From the NCBI GenBank assembly GCA_035995285.1, contig DASYKO010000620.1, positions 1 to 12,491 of the forward strand: a stretch of 12,491 nucleotides of DNA. Reading direction: 5' to 3'. A program made the position numbers and the translations under genes. The notes below the pieces were generated by a model. The model did no database searches and was not told the DNA's origin. It worked only from the letters and a program-made list of their open reading frames with translations. Every line of letters begins with the position of its first letter. Position 1 is the stretch's first letter. The stretch comes from UBA7672 sp035995285. GTDB taxonomy: Bacteria; Pseudomonadota; Alphaproteobacteria; Caulobacterales; Hyphomonadaceae. Below, in pieces: positions 1-6,826 of this stretch.

Positions 1-58
1 ACTCGTAAAACAGCCGCCCCTGCGCCCCACGCTTCTCGCCCATCATCGACGCCTCCAT
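1..58 (-). CDS. IS transposase, N-terminus only (cut by window edge)
   Basis: Reading leftwards from an ATG at 58 gives 19 codons, MEASMMGEKRGAQGRLFYE, still open at position 1. The segment MMGEKRGAQGRLFYE strongly resembles the opening of IS1182/IS5-type DDE transposases, which typically begin MMG, then a short polar stretch, then ALFYEFSLE. In-frame ATGs at 58, 46 and 43 are all possible starts; the family pattern favours 46. Known for the family: these enzymes cut and join the element ends with a DDE active site, which lies outside this window. Only the extreme N-terminus is visible, so intactness cannot be judged. The family assignment rests on a short match and is moderately secure. Confidence 0.55.
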   Translation of the reverse strand, partial: MEASMMGEKRGAQGRLFYE

Positions 59-131
59 CGCTGCCGGAGCACAAATGGAATCAGCGTTCGCGCCAAAACG
101 CACGGGAGTTTTTCAACGGAATTGGCGATTT
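1..131 (-). mobile_element. Tip of an insertion sequence (IS1182/IS5-like), continuing off the left edge
   Basis: This is the terminal part of an IS whose transposase starts at 58 or 46 and reads leftwards out of the window. Downstream of that start on the plus strand lies an A/T-richer stretch with GAGTTTTTCAAC at 106-117. I associate such a stretch with the ends of this transposase group. The exact tip is not determined: it must lie between about 117 and 165, where homology to the neighbouring peptidase remnant stops. No target-site duplication can be checked because the other end is outside the window. Confidence 0.5.
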
Positions 132-139
132 CCAGCCCT

Positions 140-396
140 TCACGTCAGGCGTTATCAAAGGCAGAACGCCGTTGTTTTCGACTTCCCATTCGCCGGTGGG
201 CGTGAAGAAGCCCACGCTGGGTGATGTGACCTGTGCGCTGTCCGTCAGCTGCGGCGGGCCGCCGATGCAGACGAGGCCACCCCAGGTACGCTTGCCCACC
301 AGGGGGCCGAGCTTGTCGGACATGAAGAGCCCAGGACGAGTGCCGCCGCCTGCATCCCATGACCTGATTGGCGATCACCCCTCCTTTTCCGGGGTA
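140..396 (-). pseudogene. Frameshifted C-terminal remnant of a tricorn-type S41 peptidase
   Basis: Reading leftwards from 323, the segment LGPLVGKRTWGGLV, then GGPPQLTDSAQVTSPSVGFF, then GEWEVENNGV matches the C-terminal peptidase domain of tricorn-like S41 serine proteases. In that family these blocks follow the nucleophile motif SGGD. Extending upstream in this frame gives AGGGTRPGLF at the expected distance, so the nucleophile serine is alanine and the aspartate is glycine. The preceding family block (GKGGVIANQVMG, 390-355) lies in a different frame, so a frameshift sits near 355. Past VENNGV (about 165) the frame runs into IS-derived sequence and stops at 81. There is no N-terminal domain, the catalytic residue is lost, and one end is replaced by an IS. 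This is a dead fragment. The family call is by eye. Confidence 0.65.
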
Positions 397-554
397 AATT
401 CGTGCATCCGGATAGTGATTGCGGATAATCCACCCGTCCGCGGATGCCTCTCCGCACGCGCGGCACTTCAAACCGGCGCTGGGTAGGCAAGCAGAGTTCA
501 CATCTGCCACCGTTGCGGCTTCCTGCCGGGATATTCGGCGCGTAGAACGGCTCA
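397..554. other. Gene-poor stretch upstream of the TauE-like gene
   Basis: Neither strand holds a convincing gene here. A minus-strand frame runs through it from 555, but its translation does not look like any known protein and it merges into the peptidase remnant. It may be further decayed peptidase sequence. The promoter of the plus-strand exporter pair must lie here or in the remnant, but I see no clear -35/-10 pair. Confidence 0.4.
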
Positions 555-1463
555 ATGCTGATTCACCTGCCGATAGCGCAAATTGCGGTGGATCCCCTCG
601 TCATCGTAGCGATCGGGACGATGGTTGGATTCCTCTCCGGCCTGTTCGGCGTCGGCGGCGGCTTCCTGCTGACGCCGCTCCTGATCTTCTATGGCGTTCC
701 GCCGGCTGTCGCGGCCTCGACCCAGGCCAACCAGGTCCTCGCCACCTCGATCGCCGGCGTGTCGGCGCACTGGAAGGAGCGGGCGGTCGACACGCGCCTC
801 GGCACACTCATGCTGCTCGGCGGGTTGGTGGGCTCGACCATTGGCGTTGCGATCTTCGGCGTGCTCAAGCATTTCGGCGTCATCGATACGACGATCTCGG
901 TTCTCTACGTCGTGCTGCTCGGCGTCATCGGCGGGCTGATGGCGTGGGAGAGCGTCGGCGCGCTCGGCAAGGCGGGCGGCGATCCGGGCCGGCGCACGCG
1001 GATGAACACATGGATACGCGGGCTGCCCTACAAGCGGCGCTTCCCGCGATCCGGCCTCTACATCTCGATCATCCCGCTGCTCGGCGTCGGATTCGTCGTC
1101 GGGCTGCTGGCAGCCGTGCTGGGCGTCGGCGGCGGGTTCATCCTGGCGCCGGCGATGGTCTACCTTCTCGGCGTGCCGACGCGGGTAATGGTGGGAACCT
1201 CGCTGTTCCAGATCATCTTCCTCACCGCCTACGTTGTTTTCCTCCAGGCCACCTTCAACGGCACGGTCGATCTCGTGCTTGGCTTTGTGCTGATGATCGG
1301 CGGCGTGGTCGGCGCGCGGCTGGGCGCCGCCGCGGGACGCAAGCTCAAGGCGGCCCAGCTTCGCCTGCTGCTGGCTCTGGTGGTCCTCGCAATGGCGGGA
1401 CGTCTTGTCTACGATCTCTATGTCGAGCCCAAGCCTGCTTTCCGCCTGGAGGAGGCGTCTTGA
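555..1463 (+). CDS. TauE/SafE (DUF81) family membrane exporter
   Basis: A 302-residue polytopic inner-membrane protein of the TauE/SafE family, whose characterised members move sulfite, sulfoacetate or other organic anions out of the cell. The internal duplication typical of the family is visible: GLFGVGGGFLLTPLL at residues 29-43 and AVLGVGGGFILAPAM at 187-201, each followed by GVP. Hydrophobic segments fall near 13-46, 84-105, 115-131, 171-205, 213-231, 238-258 and 268-288, with a basic loop at about 140-167. Length is normal. The ATG at 555 is chosen because the opening MLIHLPIAQ resembles the family's usual start, although its ribosome site is weak. Its stop overlaps the start of the next gene, so the two are co-translated. 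The substrate cannot be read from the sequence; sulfur-containing anions are only a family-level guess. Confidence 0.9.
   Translation: MLIHLPIAQIAVDPLVIVAIGTMVGFLSGLFGVGGGFLLTPLLIFYGVPPAVAASTQANQVLATSIAGVSAHWKERAVDTRLGTLMLLGGLVGSTIGVAIFGVLKHFGVIDTTISVLYVVLLGVIGGLMAWESVGALGKAGGDPGRRTRMNTWIRGLPYKRRFPRSGLYISIIPLLGVGFVVGLLAAVLGVGGGFILAPAMVYLLGVPTRVMVGTSLFQIIFLTAYVVFLQATFNGTVDLVLGFVLMIGGVVGARLGAAAGRKLKAAQLRLLLALVVLAMAGRLVYDLYVEPKPAFRLEEAS
1448..1453 (+). promoter_or_regulatory. Ribosome binding site that decides a TTG start
   Basis: GGAGGA lies inside the end of the exporter gene, 6 nt before the TTG at 1460. This strong, well-spaced site supports a TTG start for the downstream gene and coupling through the TTGA overlap at 1460-1463. 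Confidence 0.75.
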
Positions 1464-2218
1464 GGCTCTCCGTTCTTCTCCTGGCCGTCTTCCTCGTGCG
1501 GCCCGCCGCCGCGCAATTGTCCGAGGCGCCGCGAGAAGCGCCGCAGCCGATGATCGTCGCCGGGTTGGCGGAGGATCAGGTCGAGGTGAAGGTGAACTAT
1601 GCGGGCGCGCGGATCGTTCTGTTCGCCACGGCGCCTGCCGATGAAAGCGGTTCATCCGGGCTGGCAGTCGCCCTGATCGGGCCGAGCGCCCCCGCCGAAG
1701 TGATCCGGCGCAAGCCGACGGGCGGGGAAGAGCGGTTCGAGTTCGTGACGGCCCCCGCCGTGTTCGCCATTGGGGCGGAGCCGCAGGTGGCGGGCACGAT
1801 CCCGCCGGATGTGATGATCGAGGCAGGCCTCAACGCCGCCGCATCCGCCATGCCCAAGGCCGACAAGCTGGATTCAGCCGATCTCGACATGTGGCGCGCG
1901 GCGTTCGTCGATCTCAAGATGAGCCAGGGGCTCTACTCGTTCGACACCACGACAATCGAGCGGCTGGATGGCGGGCTGCGCCGCGCCAAGATCAAGCTGC
2001 CCGCCAATGCTCCGCCAGGGGAGTACAAGGTGCGGGCCGTGGCGTTCCGCAATGGCCACACGGTCGGGATGACAGAGAAAACCCTGACGCTCGTGCGCGG
2101 AGGCCTCGACGCCACGCTGTTCGACCTCTCGCGCCAGCACGGCTTCATCTACGGATTTCTGGCGGTGCTGCTCGGCTCGATCGTGGGCGGCATCGCGGCG
2201 TGGATCGGGCGGCGCTAG
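1460..2218 (+). CDS. TIGR02186-type exported, membrane-anchored protein
   Basis: A 252-residue protein of unknown function. It has a cleavable signal peptide (residues 1-18, LRLSVLLLAVFLVRPAAA, then QLSEAP), an extracytoplasmic domain, and one C-terminal transmembrane helix at about 228-249 (YGFLAVLLGSIVGGIAAWIG) ending in two arginines. The conserved look of the domain (KVNYAGARIVLFATA at 44-58; GLYSFDTTTIERLDGGL around 155-171) and its position beside a TauE-like exporter match the TIGR02186 family of alphaproteobacteria. The start is a TTG with GGAGGA 6 nt upstream, sharing TTGA with the exporter stop. Topology predicts a periplasmic domain tethered to the inner membrane, perhaps a partner of the exporter; that role is inference. 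The next gene, on the opposite strand, ends 3 nt after this stop. Confidence 0.8.
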   Translation: MRLSVLLLAVFLVRPAAAQLSEAPREAPQPMIVAGLAEDQVEVKVNYAGARIVLFATAPADESGSSGLAVALIGPSAPAEVIRRKPTGGEERFEFVTAPAVFAIGAEPQVAGTIPPDVMIEAGLNAAASAMPKADKLDSADLDMWRAAFVDLKMSQGLYSFDTTTIERLDGGLRRAKIKLPANAPPGEYKVRAVAFRNGHTVGMTEKTLTLVRGGLDATLFDLSRQHGFIYGFLAVLLGSIVGGIAAWIGRR

Positions 2219-2221
2219 AGC

Positions 2222-2950
2222 CTAGTACCCGTCGCGCACGAGCCTCGCGCCCATCGCTGCATAGACCCCGTCGCGCCCCAGCACGCCGGCGATGGCTCCG
2301 CGGGGGAAAATGGCCCCGAAGGCCTTGTCCAGAATGTTGAGGCCGCCCGTCAGCGCGCCATAGGCCGGCATCACGAGACGCTCGCCATCGCTGACGAAGC
2401 AGCGCGACCGCACGCTGCGCATCTTGCCTGCAACGCGCGCGCACGGATGCAGGTGCCCCGCAATCTCCCCACGCGACAAACCGGCCAACGGCTCGTGACG
2501 AAAAACCAGTGCGCCCATCCTGAGGTCACTGGCCATGCGTCCGCCCAGATCCTCCGGCGGCTTGGGATCGTGATTGCCCTCGATCCAGACCCAGTCGGCC
2601 GCCGATGTCAGCCTGCGCATCAGCGCCACATCGTCGGCCGCCATGCGCGGCCGCGCGCCGCGATCATGGAAGCTGTCGCCGAGGGAAATCACTGTTGTCG
2701 GCTCGAGTTCGTCCACCAGCGCCGCGATGCGCTGCAGCGTGGCGCGCGTATCGTAGGGCGGCAGCATCTGTCCGCCGGCCGCATAGGCCGAGCCCTTCTC
2801 AAGGTGCAGGTCTGATACGACCAGAACGCTGGAAGCCTTCCACCACAGCGCGCCGCACGCCTGCAGCGACAAGGTCTCGCCCGCGACCTCGAAAGCGAGA
2901 TCCTTGCGGGGCGATGGCGTATTCGCGAGGGCTGTAGCCGTCCTTCTCAT
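2222..2950 (-). CDS. pdeM: Ligase-associated DNA damage response phosphoesterase PdeM
   Basis: A 242-residue calcineurin-like metallophosphoesterase. The full set of metal-binding motifs is present in order: DLHL (Asp47, His49), GDSFHD (Gly91-Asp92), GNHD (125-128), His152 in RHEP, and GHLHP (165-169, His166 and His168). This spacing and the C-terminal block PAYGALTGGLNILD match the ligase-associated PdeM group (TIGR04123 type), predicted to act as a DNA endonuclease or phosphodiesterase with a ligase, exonuclease and helicase. The ATG at 2950 is preferred: AGGG sits about 9 nt upstream, and the family begins close to this point. A GTG at 2980 would add ten residues (252 in all). The helicase of the same set lies upstream on the same strand, separated by a small plus-strand gene. 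I see no ligase or exonuclease next to it. Confidence 0.9.
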   Translation of the reverse strand: MRRTATALANTPSPRKDLAFEVAGETLSLQACGALWWKASSVLVVSDLHLEKGSAYAAGGQMLPPYDTRATLQRIAALVDELEPTTVISLGDSFHDRGARPRMAADDVALMRRLTSAADWVWIEGNHDPKPPEDLGGRMASDLRMGALVFRHEPLAGLSRGEIAGHLHPCARVAGKMRSVRSRCFVSDGERLVMPAYGALTGGLNILDKAFGAIFPRGAIAGVLGRDGVYAAMGARLVRDGY

Positions 2951-3052
2951 CGCTGCGGACCCTGTCGGGGGTCGACGCACGCGTCAACGTCATGCCAGCT
3001 GCTGCCAAGCCATATTTCTTCGGGAAGTACGTGCTCCTGCGGCAATCTGTGC

Positions 3053-3058
3053 TAATAT
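3053..3058 (+). promoter_or_regulatory. Candidate -10 element for the small lipoprotein gene
   Basis: TAATAT is the best -10-like hexamer in the gap between the pdeM start and the lipoprotein gene, about 50 nt before its ATG. No convincing -35 sits 17 nt upstream (the bases there are CGTGCT), so the call is weak. Confidence 0.3.
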
Positions 3059-3072
3059 GCTCGGACTGTTTG

Positions 3073-3092
3073 GGGGGCGGTTTGCAGCCCCC
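3073..3092 (+). other. GC stem-loop in the leader of the lipoprotein gene
   Basis: GGGGGC at 3073-3078 pairs perfectly with GCCCCC at 3087-3092 across an 8-nt loop. The stem ends 7 nt before the GGAG ribosome site at 3100-3103. It could affect translation or mRNA stability. It has no T-run, so it is not a terminator in either direction. Confidence 0.35.
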
Positions 3093-3109
3093 GGAGCATG
3101 GAGCTGCAG

Positions 3110-3388
3110 ATGTTTCGCACAGCATTGATCCTTGCGGCCGCCTGCCTTGGCGCGTCTGCCTGCACGATGACTCCGACCGTGACCAAGCAGCAAATGACAC
3201 TCGGCGAGGCCAATATCGAAGGCATGGAATGCCGCCGCGAAGCAGCGACCGGCTCCGCCGTGCCGAAGACGATGTGCGCCTCTCCGGAAAGCTGGAACAG
3301 GTACGACAGAAAGATGCAGGCCGCATCCGACGCGGTGCTCGACCGTCAGCGCCAGGCCACCAATGTCGGGCCCTTCAACCGGCAATAG
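3110..3388 (+). CDS. Small predicted lipoprotein with a CRxxxxTGSxxxxxxC core
   Basis: A 92-residue protein. The ATG at 3110 is chosen because GGAG (3100-3103) lies 6 nt upstream; an ATG at 3098 would add four residues. Residues 1-17 form a hydrophobic signal ending LGASA before Cys18, consistent with a lipoprotein site, although the -3 residue is Ala rather than the usual Leu. The mature part carries ECRREAATGSAVPKTMC followed by SPESWNRY. I recognise this pattern (CR, TGS, K.C, then a Trp) from small uncharacterised alphaproteobacterial envelope proteins; no function is known to me. The two cysteines could form a disulfide. The gene lies on the opposite strand between pdeM and the helicase, and its stop is 11 nt from the end of the helicase gene. 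Confidence 0.7.
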   Translation: MFRTALILAAACLGASACTMTPTVTKQQMTLGEANIEGMECRREAATGSAVPKTMCASPESWNRYDRKMQAASDAVLDRQRQATNVGPFNRQ

Positions 3389-3399
3389 CCAGGCTGACG

Positions 3400-5901
3400 T
3401 TAGCTCATCGCATCGCGGATCAGATCGTCCTCCGCCTCGCGCAGGACAGCCTCGGCGGCGTCGCCCGAGAACACCGGCTCCTTGCCGATCTCCAGCATCA
3501 CCGGCACGGCGAAGGGCGAGATCGCATCCAGCTTCGAATGCACGATCTTGCCTTTGATGCGCTTGAGGGCGTCTGCCAGCCGCTTGATGTCGAGGAGGCC
3601 GTCTCCCGCATCCTGCCGCGCTGCCTGCAGCAGGATATGATCCGGCTCGTGTGAGCGCAGCACGTCATAGATGAGATCGGTGGAGAAGGTGACCTGCCGC
3701 CCCGTCTTGGTTCCGGACTGATGTCGCCGCTCGATCAGCCCGGAGATCAGCGCGTTCGCCCGGAAGGTCCGCTTCATCAGCGCGCTTTCCTCGAGCCAGG
3801 CATCGAGATCATCGCCCAGCATGTCCTCGTGGAACAGCTGGTCCATGTCTTCCCCGCGCATGTCCTCGGCAGCCCACACCGATAGCGCATATTCCGACGC
3901 CACGAACCCCAGCGGCTTGAGCCCATCCCGCTCCATCCGCCGCGTCAGCAGCATGCCCAATGTCTGGTGCGCCAGCCGTCCCTCGAACGGATAGCAGACG
4001 AGATAATTACGCTCGCCGCGCGGAAACGTCTCCACCAGCATCTGGTCCGGCTCGGGAATGATCGATTTGCGCTCCTGCACCTCGAACCATTCGCGAACCT
4101 GCGCCGGCAGATTCTTCCAGCGGCTTCGGTCGTGCACGATGTCCCGCACGCGGCTGGCGAGAAAGGTCGTCAGCGGGAACTTTCCGCCATTGTAGCTGGG
4201 GATGGCTGGGTCCGGATCGAACGTCTTCGTCACCAGCGCGTCTGTGTCCGATATGCCCTCGAAACGCAGCACTTCGCCGGCAAACAGGAATGTGTCGCCG
4301 GGCGTGAGCATCTCGAAGAAATATTCCTCCATCTCCCCCAGCTTGCGCCCCGGCCGCATCAGCTTCTTGTTGGTGGCCCCTGGCTGCTGCGCTTGGCCTT
4401 TGACGAACGAGACCATGCGGACCGAGATCATCGGGTCCTCGATGATCGTGCCGATGTTCATGCGATGCCGCCGCCGGATGTCATCATTGCGCGCGCGCCA
4501 GAGCCCATCCGGAAACCGCACGATCCGGCGGAAGCGGTCATAGGTCTTGAGCGCATACCCACCCGTCGCCACGAGATCGACCACGCGCTCCCACGTCTCC
4601 CAGTCTAGATCGGCATAGGGCGCGGCGATCCTGATCTCGTCATAGAGCTTCAGTGCATCGAACCCGTCCCCGCAAGCTCGCCCCATGATGTGCTGCGCCA
4701 GCACGTCGAGCGCGCCGCGCCGCGGCCCCGGACCATCCAGTTCTCCCGCAGATACCGCCTCGACGGCCGCACGGCATTCCAGCACCTCGAAGCGATTGGA
4801 TGGCGCCAGCAGGGCCTGGCTCGGCTCATCCATCCTGTGGTTCGACCGTCCGATCCTCTGGATCAGGCGCGAGGACCCTTTGGGTGCGCCCATCTGAACG
4901 ACCAGATCGACATCGCCCCAGTCGATCCCGAGATCGAGCGTCGAGGTACACACCACCGCCTTGAGCTTGCCCGCGGCCATCGCGGCTTCCACCTTACGCC
5001 GCTGTTCCACATCGAGCGAGCCATGGTGCAGGGCGATGGGCAGTGACTCCTCGTTCACCCGCCACAGCTCCTGGAACGTCATTTCCGCCTGGCTGCGCGT
5101 GTTGACGAAGATGAGCGACATCTTCGCCTTTTGAATGTGGCTGTAGACCTCGCGGATATTGTGGCGCCCCGTGTGGCCCGACCACGGAATGCGCGCCTCG
5201 CTATCCAGCACCGAGATATTCGCCTTGGCGCCCCCCATGTGCCGGATGATCGGCGTGCCCGGGCCCAGCCAGCGCGCCAGCGCATCCGGATCGCGCACCG
5301 TCGCCGACAACCCCACATGCCGCGCTTTGGGCGCCCATGTGCGCAGCGTTGCCAGGCACAGCGCCAGCAGATCGCCACGCTTGCTCTGCGCGATGGCATG
5401 CACCTCGTCCACGATCACAGCTTTCAGATCGCCGAAGAACCGCCCCGCATGTTCCGACGCCACCAGCAGCGCCAGCTGCTCCGGCGTTGTCAGCAGTATG
5501 TCCGGCGGCTTGGCCCTCTGCCGCGTGCGCCTTGATTGCGGCGTGTCGCCCGTGCGCGTCTCCAGTGTGATGCCGAGCCCCATCTCGGACACCGGCTGCG
5601 CCAGGTTCCGCGCGACATCCGTCGCCAGCGCCTTCAGCGGCGAGATGTATAACGTATGCAAAGCCGGATGATCGCGCGGCGGCGTCTGCGCCAGATCGAT
5701 CAGGCTCGGCAGAAAGCCCGCGAGCGTCTTGCCCCCGCCCGTCGGCGCAATCACGAGGCCGCCTTGCCCGTGCACTGCCGTCTCGATCAGCCCGGCCTGG
5801 TGCGGACGCAGGCTCCACCCGCGAGACGCGAACCAGTCTGAAAAGGGCCCTGGTAAAGTTGGTGTTGGCAAAGCTGTCTGCAATTTCACGTCGTCCGCCA
5901 T
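3400..5901 (-). CDS. Ligase-associated DNA damage response DEXH-box helicase (Lhr-like)
   Basis: An 833-residue superfamily 2 helicase. Visible motifs are the Q-like segment around RPHQ (32-35), Walker A APTGGGKT (52-59), motif Ia SPLKAL (87-92), TTPEQL (138-143), DEVH (165-168), SAT (199-201), motif IV FVNTRSQAE (265-273), STLDLGIDWG (320-329) and motif VI QRIGRSNHR (348-356). The rest (about 390-833) is the winged-helix and Lhr-core region. Length and C-terminus fit the ligase-associated group (TIGR04121 type), which translocates on DNA and unwinds repair intermediates. The ATG at 5901 opens MADDVKLQT. A GTG at 5907, with GGGAAG about 9 nt upstream, is a serious alternative. An open frame upstream to 6039 is not convincing coding sequence. 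The gene diverges from the paralog gene at 6011, and pdeM lies downstream past an opposite-strand gene. Confidence 0.9.
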   Translation of the reverse strand: MADDVKLQTALPTPTLPGPFSDWFASRGWSLRPHQAGLIETAVHGQGGLVIAPTGGGKTLAGFLPSLIDLAQTPPRDHPALHTLYISPLKALATDVARNLAQPVSEMGLGITLETRTGDTPQSRRTRQRAKPPDILLTTPEQLALLVASEHAGRFFGDLKAVIVDEVHAIAQSKRGDLLALCLATLRTWAPKARHVGLSATVRDPDALARWLGPGTPIIRHMGGAKANISVLDSEARIPWSGHTGRHNIREVYSHIQKAKMSLIFVNTRSQAEMTFQELWRVNEESLPIALHHGSLDVEQRRKVEAAMAAGKLKAVVCTSTLDLGIDWGDVDLVVQMGAPKGSSRLIQRIGRSNHRMDEPSQALLAPSNRFEVLECRAAVEAVSAGELDGPGPRRGALDVLAQHIMGRACGDGFDALKLYDEIRIAAPYADLDWETWERVVDLVATGGYALKTYDRFRRIVRFPDGLWRARNDDIRRRHRMNIGTIIEDPMISVRMVSFVKGQAQQPGATNKKLMRPGRKLGEMEEYFFEMLTPGDTFLFAGEVLRFEGISDTDALVTKTFDPDPAIPSYNGGKFPLTTFLASRVRDIVHDRSRWKNLPAQVREWFEVQERKSIIPEPDQMLVETFPRGERNYLVCYPFEGRLAHQTLGMLLTRRMERDGLKPLGFVASEYALSVWAAEDMRGEDMDQLFHEDMLGDDLDAWLEESALMKRTFRANALISGLIERRHQSGTKTGRQVTFSTDLIYDVLRSHEPDHILLQAARQDAGDGLLDIKRLADALKRIKGKIVHSKLDAISPFAVPVMLEIGKEPVFSGDAAEAVLREAEDDLIRDAMS

Positions 5902-6010
5902 TTTCACAACATAGTGCTTCCCGCTGATGCTGTCGCGGCGGTTCAGCGAGCGTTCATTGCTGGAATGGCCGAATGCGGGCGGGGCGACAAAGCCGGAGGA
6001 AACTCTCCTG
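5902..6010. promoter_or_regulatory. Divergent intergenic region between helicase and first paralog
   Basis: This 109-nt gap must hold promoters for both directions. It contains GTTCA at 5941 and again at 5952, exactly 11 nt apart. It also contains the 13-nt block GGTTCAGCGAGCG (5940-5952), which recurs with one mismatch before the second paralog. GGAGGA at 5995-6000 is the ribosome site for the gene at 6011, with a rather long 10-nt spacer. No clear sigma-70 hexamer pair is seen. Confidence 0.5.
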
Positions 6011-6733
6011 ATGCGCCTCTCAGCCGCCATCCTGTCCATATCTCTCCTTGCCGCGCCTGCCTTCGCCCAGGCCGCCGCCCAATCGAACCCCGGCCCAGCC
6101 GCCGGCGTGCCCGACCTGCTGAAACGCGCCTTGGCCGCTCCCGCATCCGGCCAGTTGTTCGCCTACGATTTCGAGGACCGGATCGAAGACAAGGACGGCC
6201 AGCGCACCGTCCGCGGCCGCATCGATCCCACCCGCAAGGCCGGCGACCGGGTGACGATCACGTATCTCGATGACGAACGGAAGAAGCCTTACGACATGAG
6301 ACAAGCCGACAAGAAGTACGAGCAGAACGCCACCGGAGACATCTTCTGCGACACGCGCTCGCGCGAGGATGTGACCGGCGTGGTCGACAAGGGCGAGGCG
6401 CCGGGAGGCGGGCGCCTCTTCGGCTTCATCCCCAAGCCCGAGCCGCAAACCGAAAAGATGGTCCGCGACCTGATGACCAAGATGTCGGCCGAAGCCATTG
6501 TGGATGAGGTCTCGGGCCTCCTGCGCTCGTTCAACGCCACGCTGCTCAAAGCGCACAAGGTGAACCTGTTCGGCGAGGTCAGGCAGGCGACCTTCTCCGC
6601 CGATTGCGAAGCCCTGCCCAATGGCCGCGCCTATACCGCACGCACGGACCTCACCGCGCTGATCTCGACGATGGGCAAGACCTACACGCAGAAGACGGTG
6701 CAGCTGATCACCAACGTGACGCCTGCGGGGTAG
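6011..6733 (+). CDS. Exported protein of unknown function, paralog A of a tandem pair
   Basis: A 240-residue predicted periplasmic protein. The signal peptide is residues 1-19 (MRLSAAILSISLLAAPAFA, then Q). The ATG at 6011 is chosen because it places the signal peptide at the N-terminus and has GGAGGA upstream; the open frame extends back to 5927 without protein-like sequence. The mature part opens PDLLKRALAAP, then AYDFE, and contains GDIFCDT (110-115), VVDKGEA (124-130), KMSAEAIVDE (157-166) and ADCEALPNGRAYTART (197-212). Cys113 and Cys199 are the only cysteines and are conserved in the neighbour, suggesting a disulfide. By eye the protein shares roughly 45% of its residues with the next gene product across its length. 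I do not recognise the family and assign no function. Confidence 0.8.
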   Translation: MRLSAAILSISLLAAPAFAQAAAQSNPGPAAGVPDLLKRALAAPASGQLFAYDFEDRIEDKDGQRTVRGRIDPTRKAGDRVTITYLDDERKKPYDMRQADKKYEQNATGDIFCDTRSREDVTGVVDKGEAPGGGRLFGFIPKPEPQTEKMVRDLMTKMSAEAIVDEVSGLLRSFNATLLKAHKVNLFGEVRQATFSADCEALPNGRAYTARTDLTALISTMGKTYTQKTVQLITNVTPAG

Positions 6734-6767
6734 CTCAATCGCCCAATTTCAGACATTGTTCGGTGGA

Positions 6768-6795
6768 GGTTCAGCCAGCGAATGGTTGGTTGAAC
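6768..6795 (+). promoter_or_regulatory. Candidate operator before paralog B: shared block plus inverted repeat
   Basis: GGTTCAGCCAGCG (6768-6780) matches the block before paralog A at 12 of 13 positions. It also forms an imperfect inverted repeat: GTTCAGCCA (6769-6777) against TGGTTGAAC (6787-6795), with a 9-nt spacer and one G-T pair. It lies about 32-59 nt before the ATG, a normal place for a regulator site or promoter element. Confidence 0.45.
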
Positions 6796-6826
6796 TGCGG
6801 GACGGACGGATGGGCTGGGAATGCCG

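Noticed and set aside
419..1459. Long plus-strand frame that would extend the TIGR02186-type protein upstream to about 599 residues
   Set aside because: This part overlaps the TauE-like gene in another frame and translates to Arg/Ala-rich nonsense. The signal peptide and ribosome site place the real start at 1460.
552..1655. Long minus-strand open frame of 367 codons opposite the exporter
   Set aside because: The composition is extreme (Arg, Ala, Asp, His-rich, no hydrophobic pattern), typical of the antisense of a GC-rich membrane-protein gene.
3073..3092. Stem-loop considered as a riboswitch or terminator
   Set aside because: It is a single 6-bp stem with no T-run and no conserved aptamer features. 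It is kept only as a possible leader hairpin.
5902..6039. Upstream extension of the helicase by 46 codons to an ATG at 6039
   Set aside because: It would cross the divergent promoter region and the start of the exported paralog. The extra sequence is not protein-like, and the family begins near MADDVKL.
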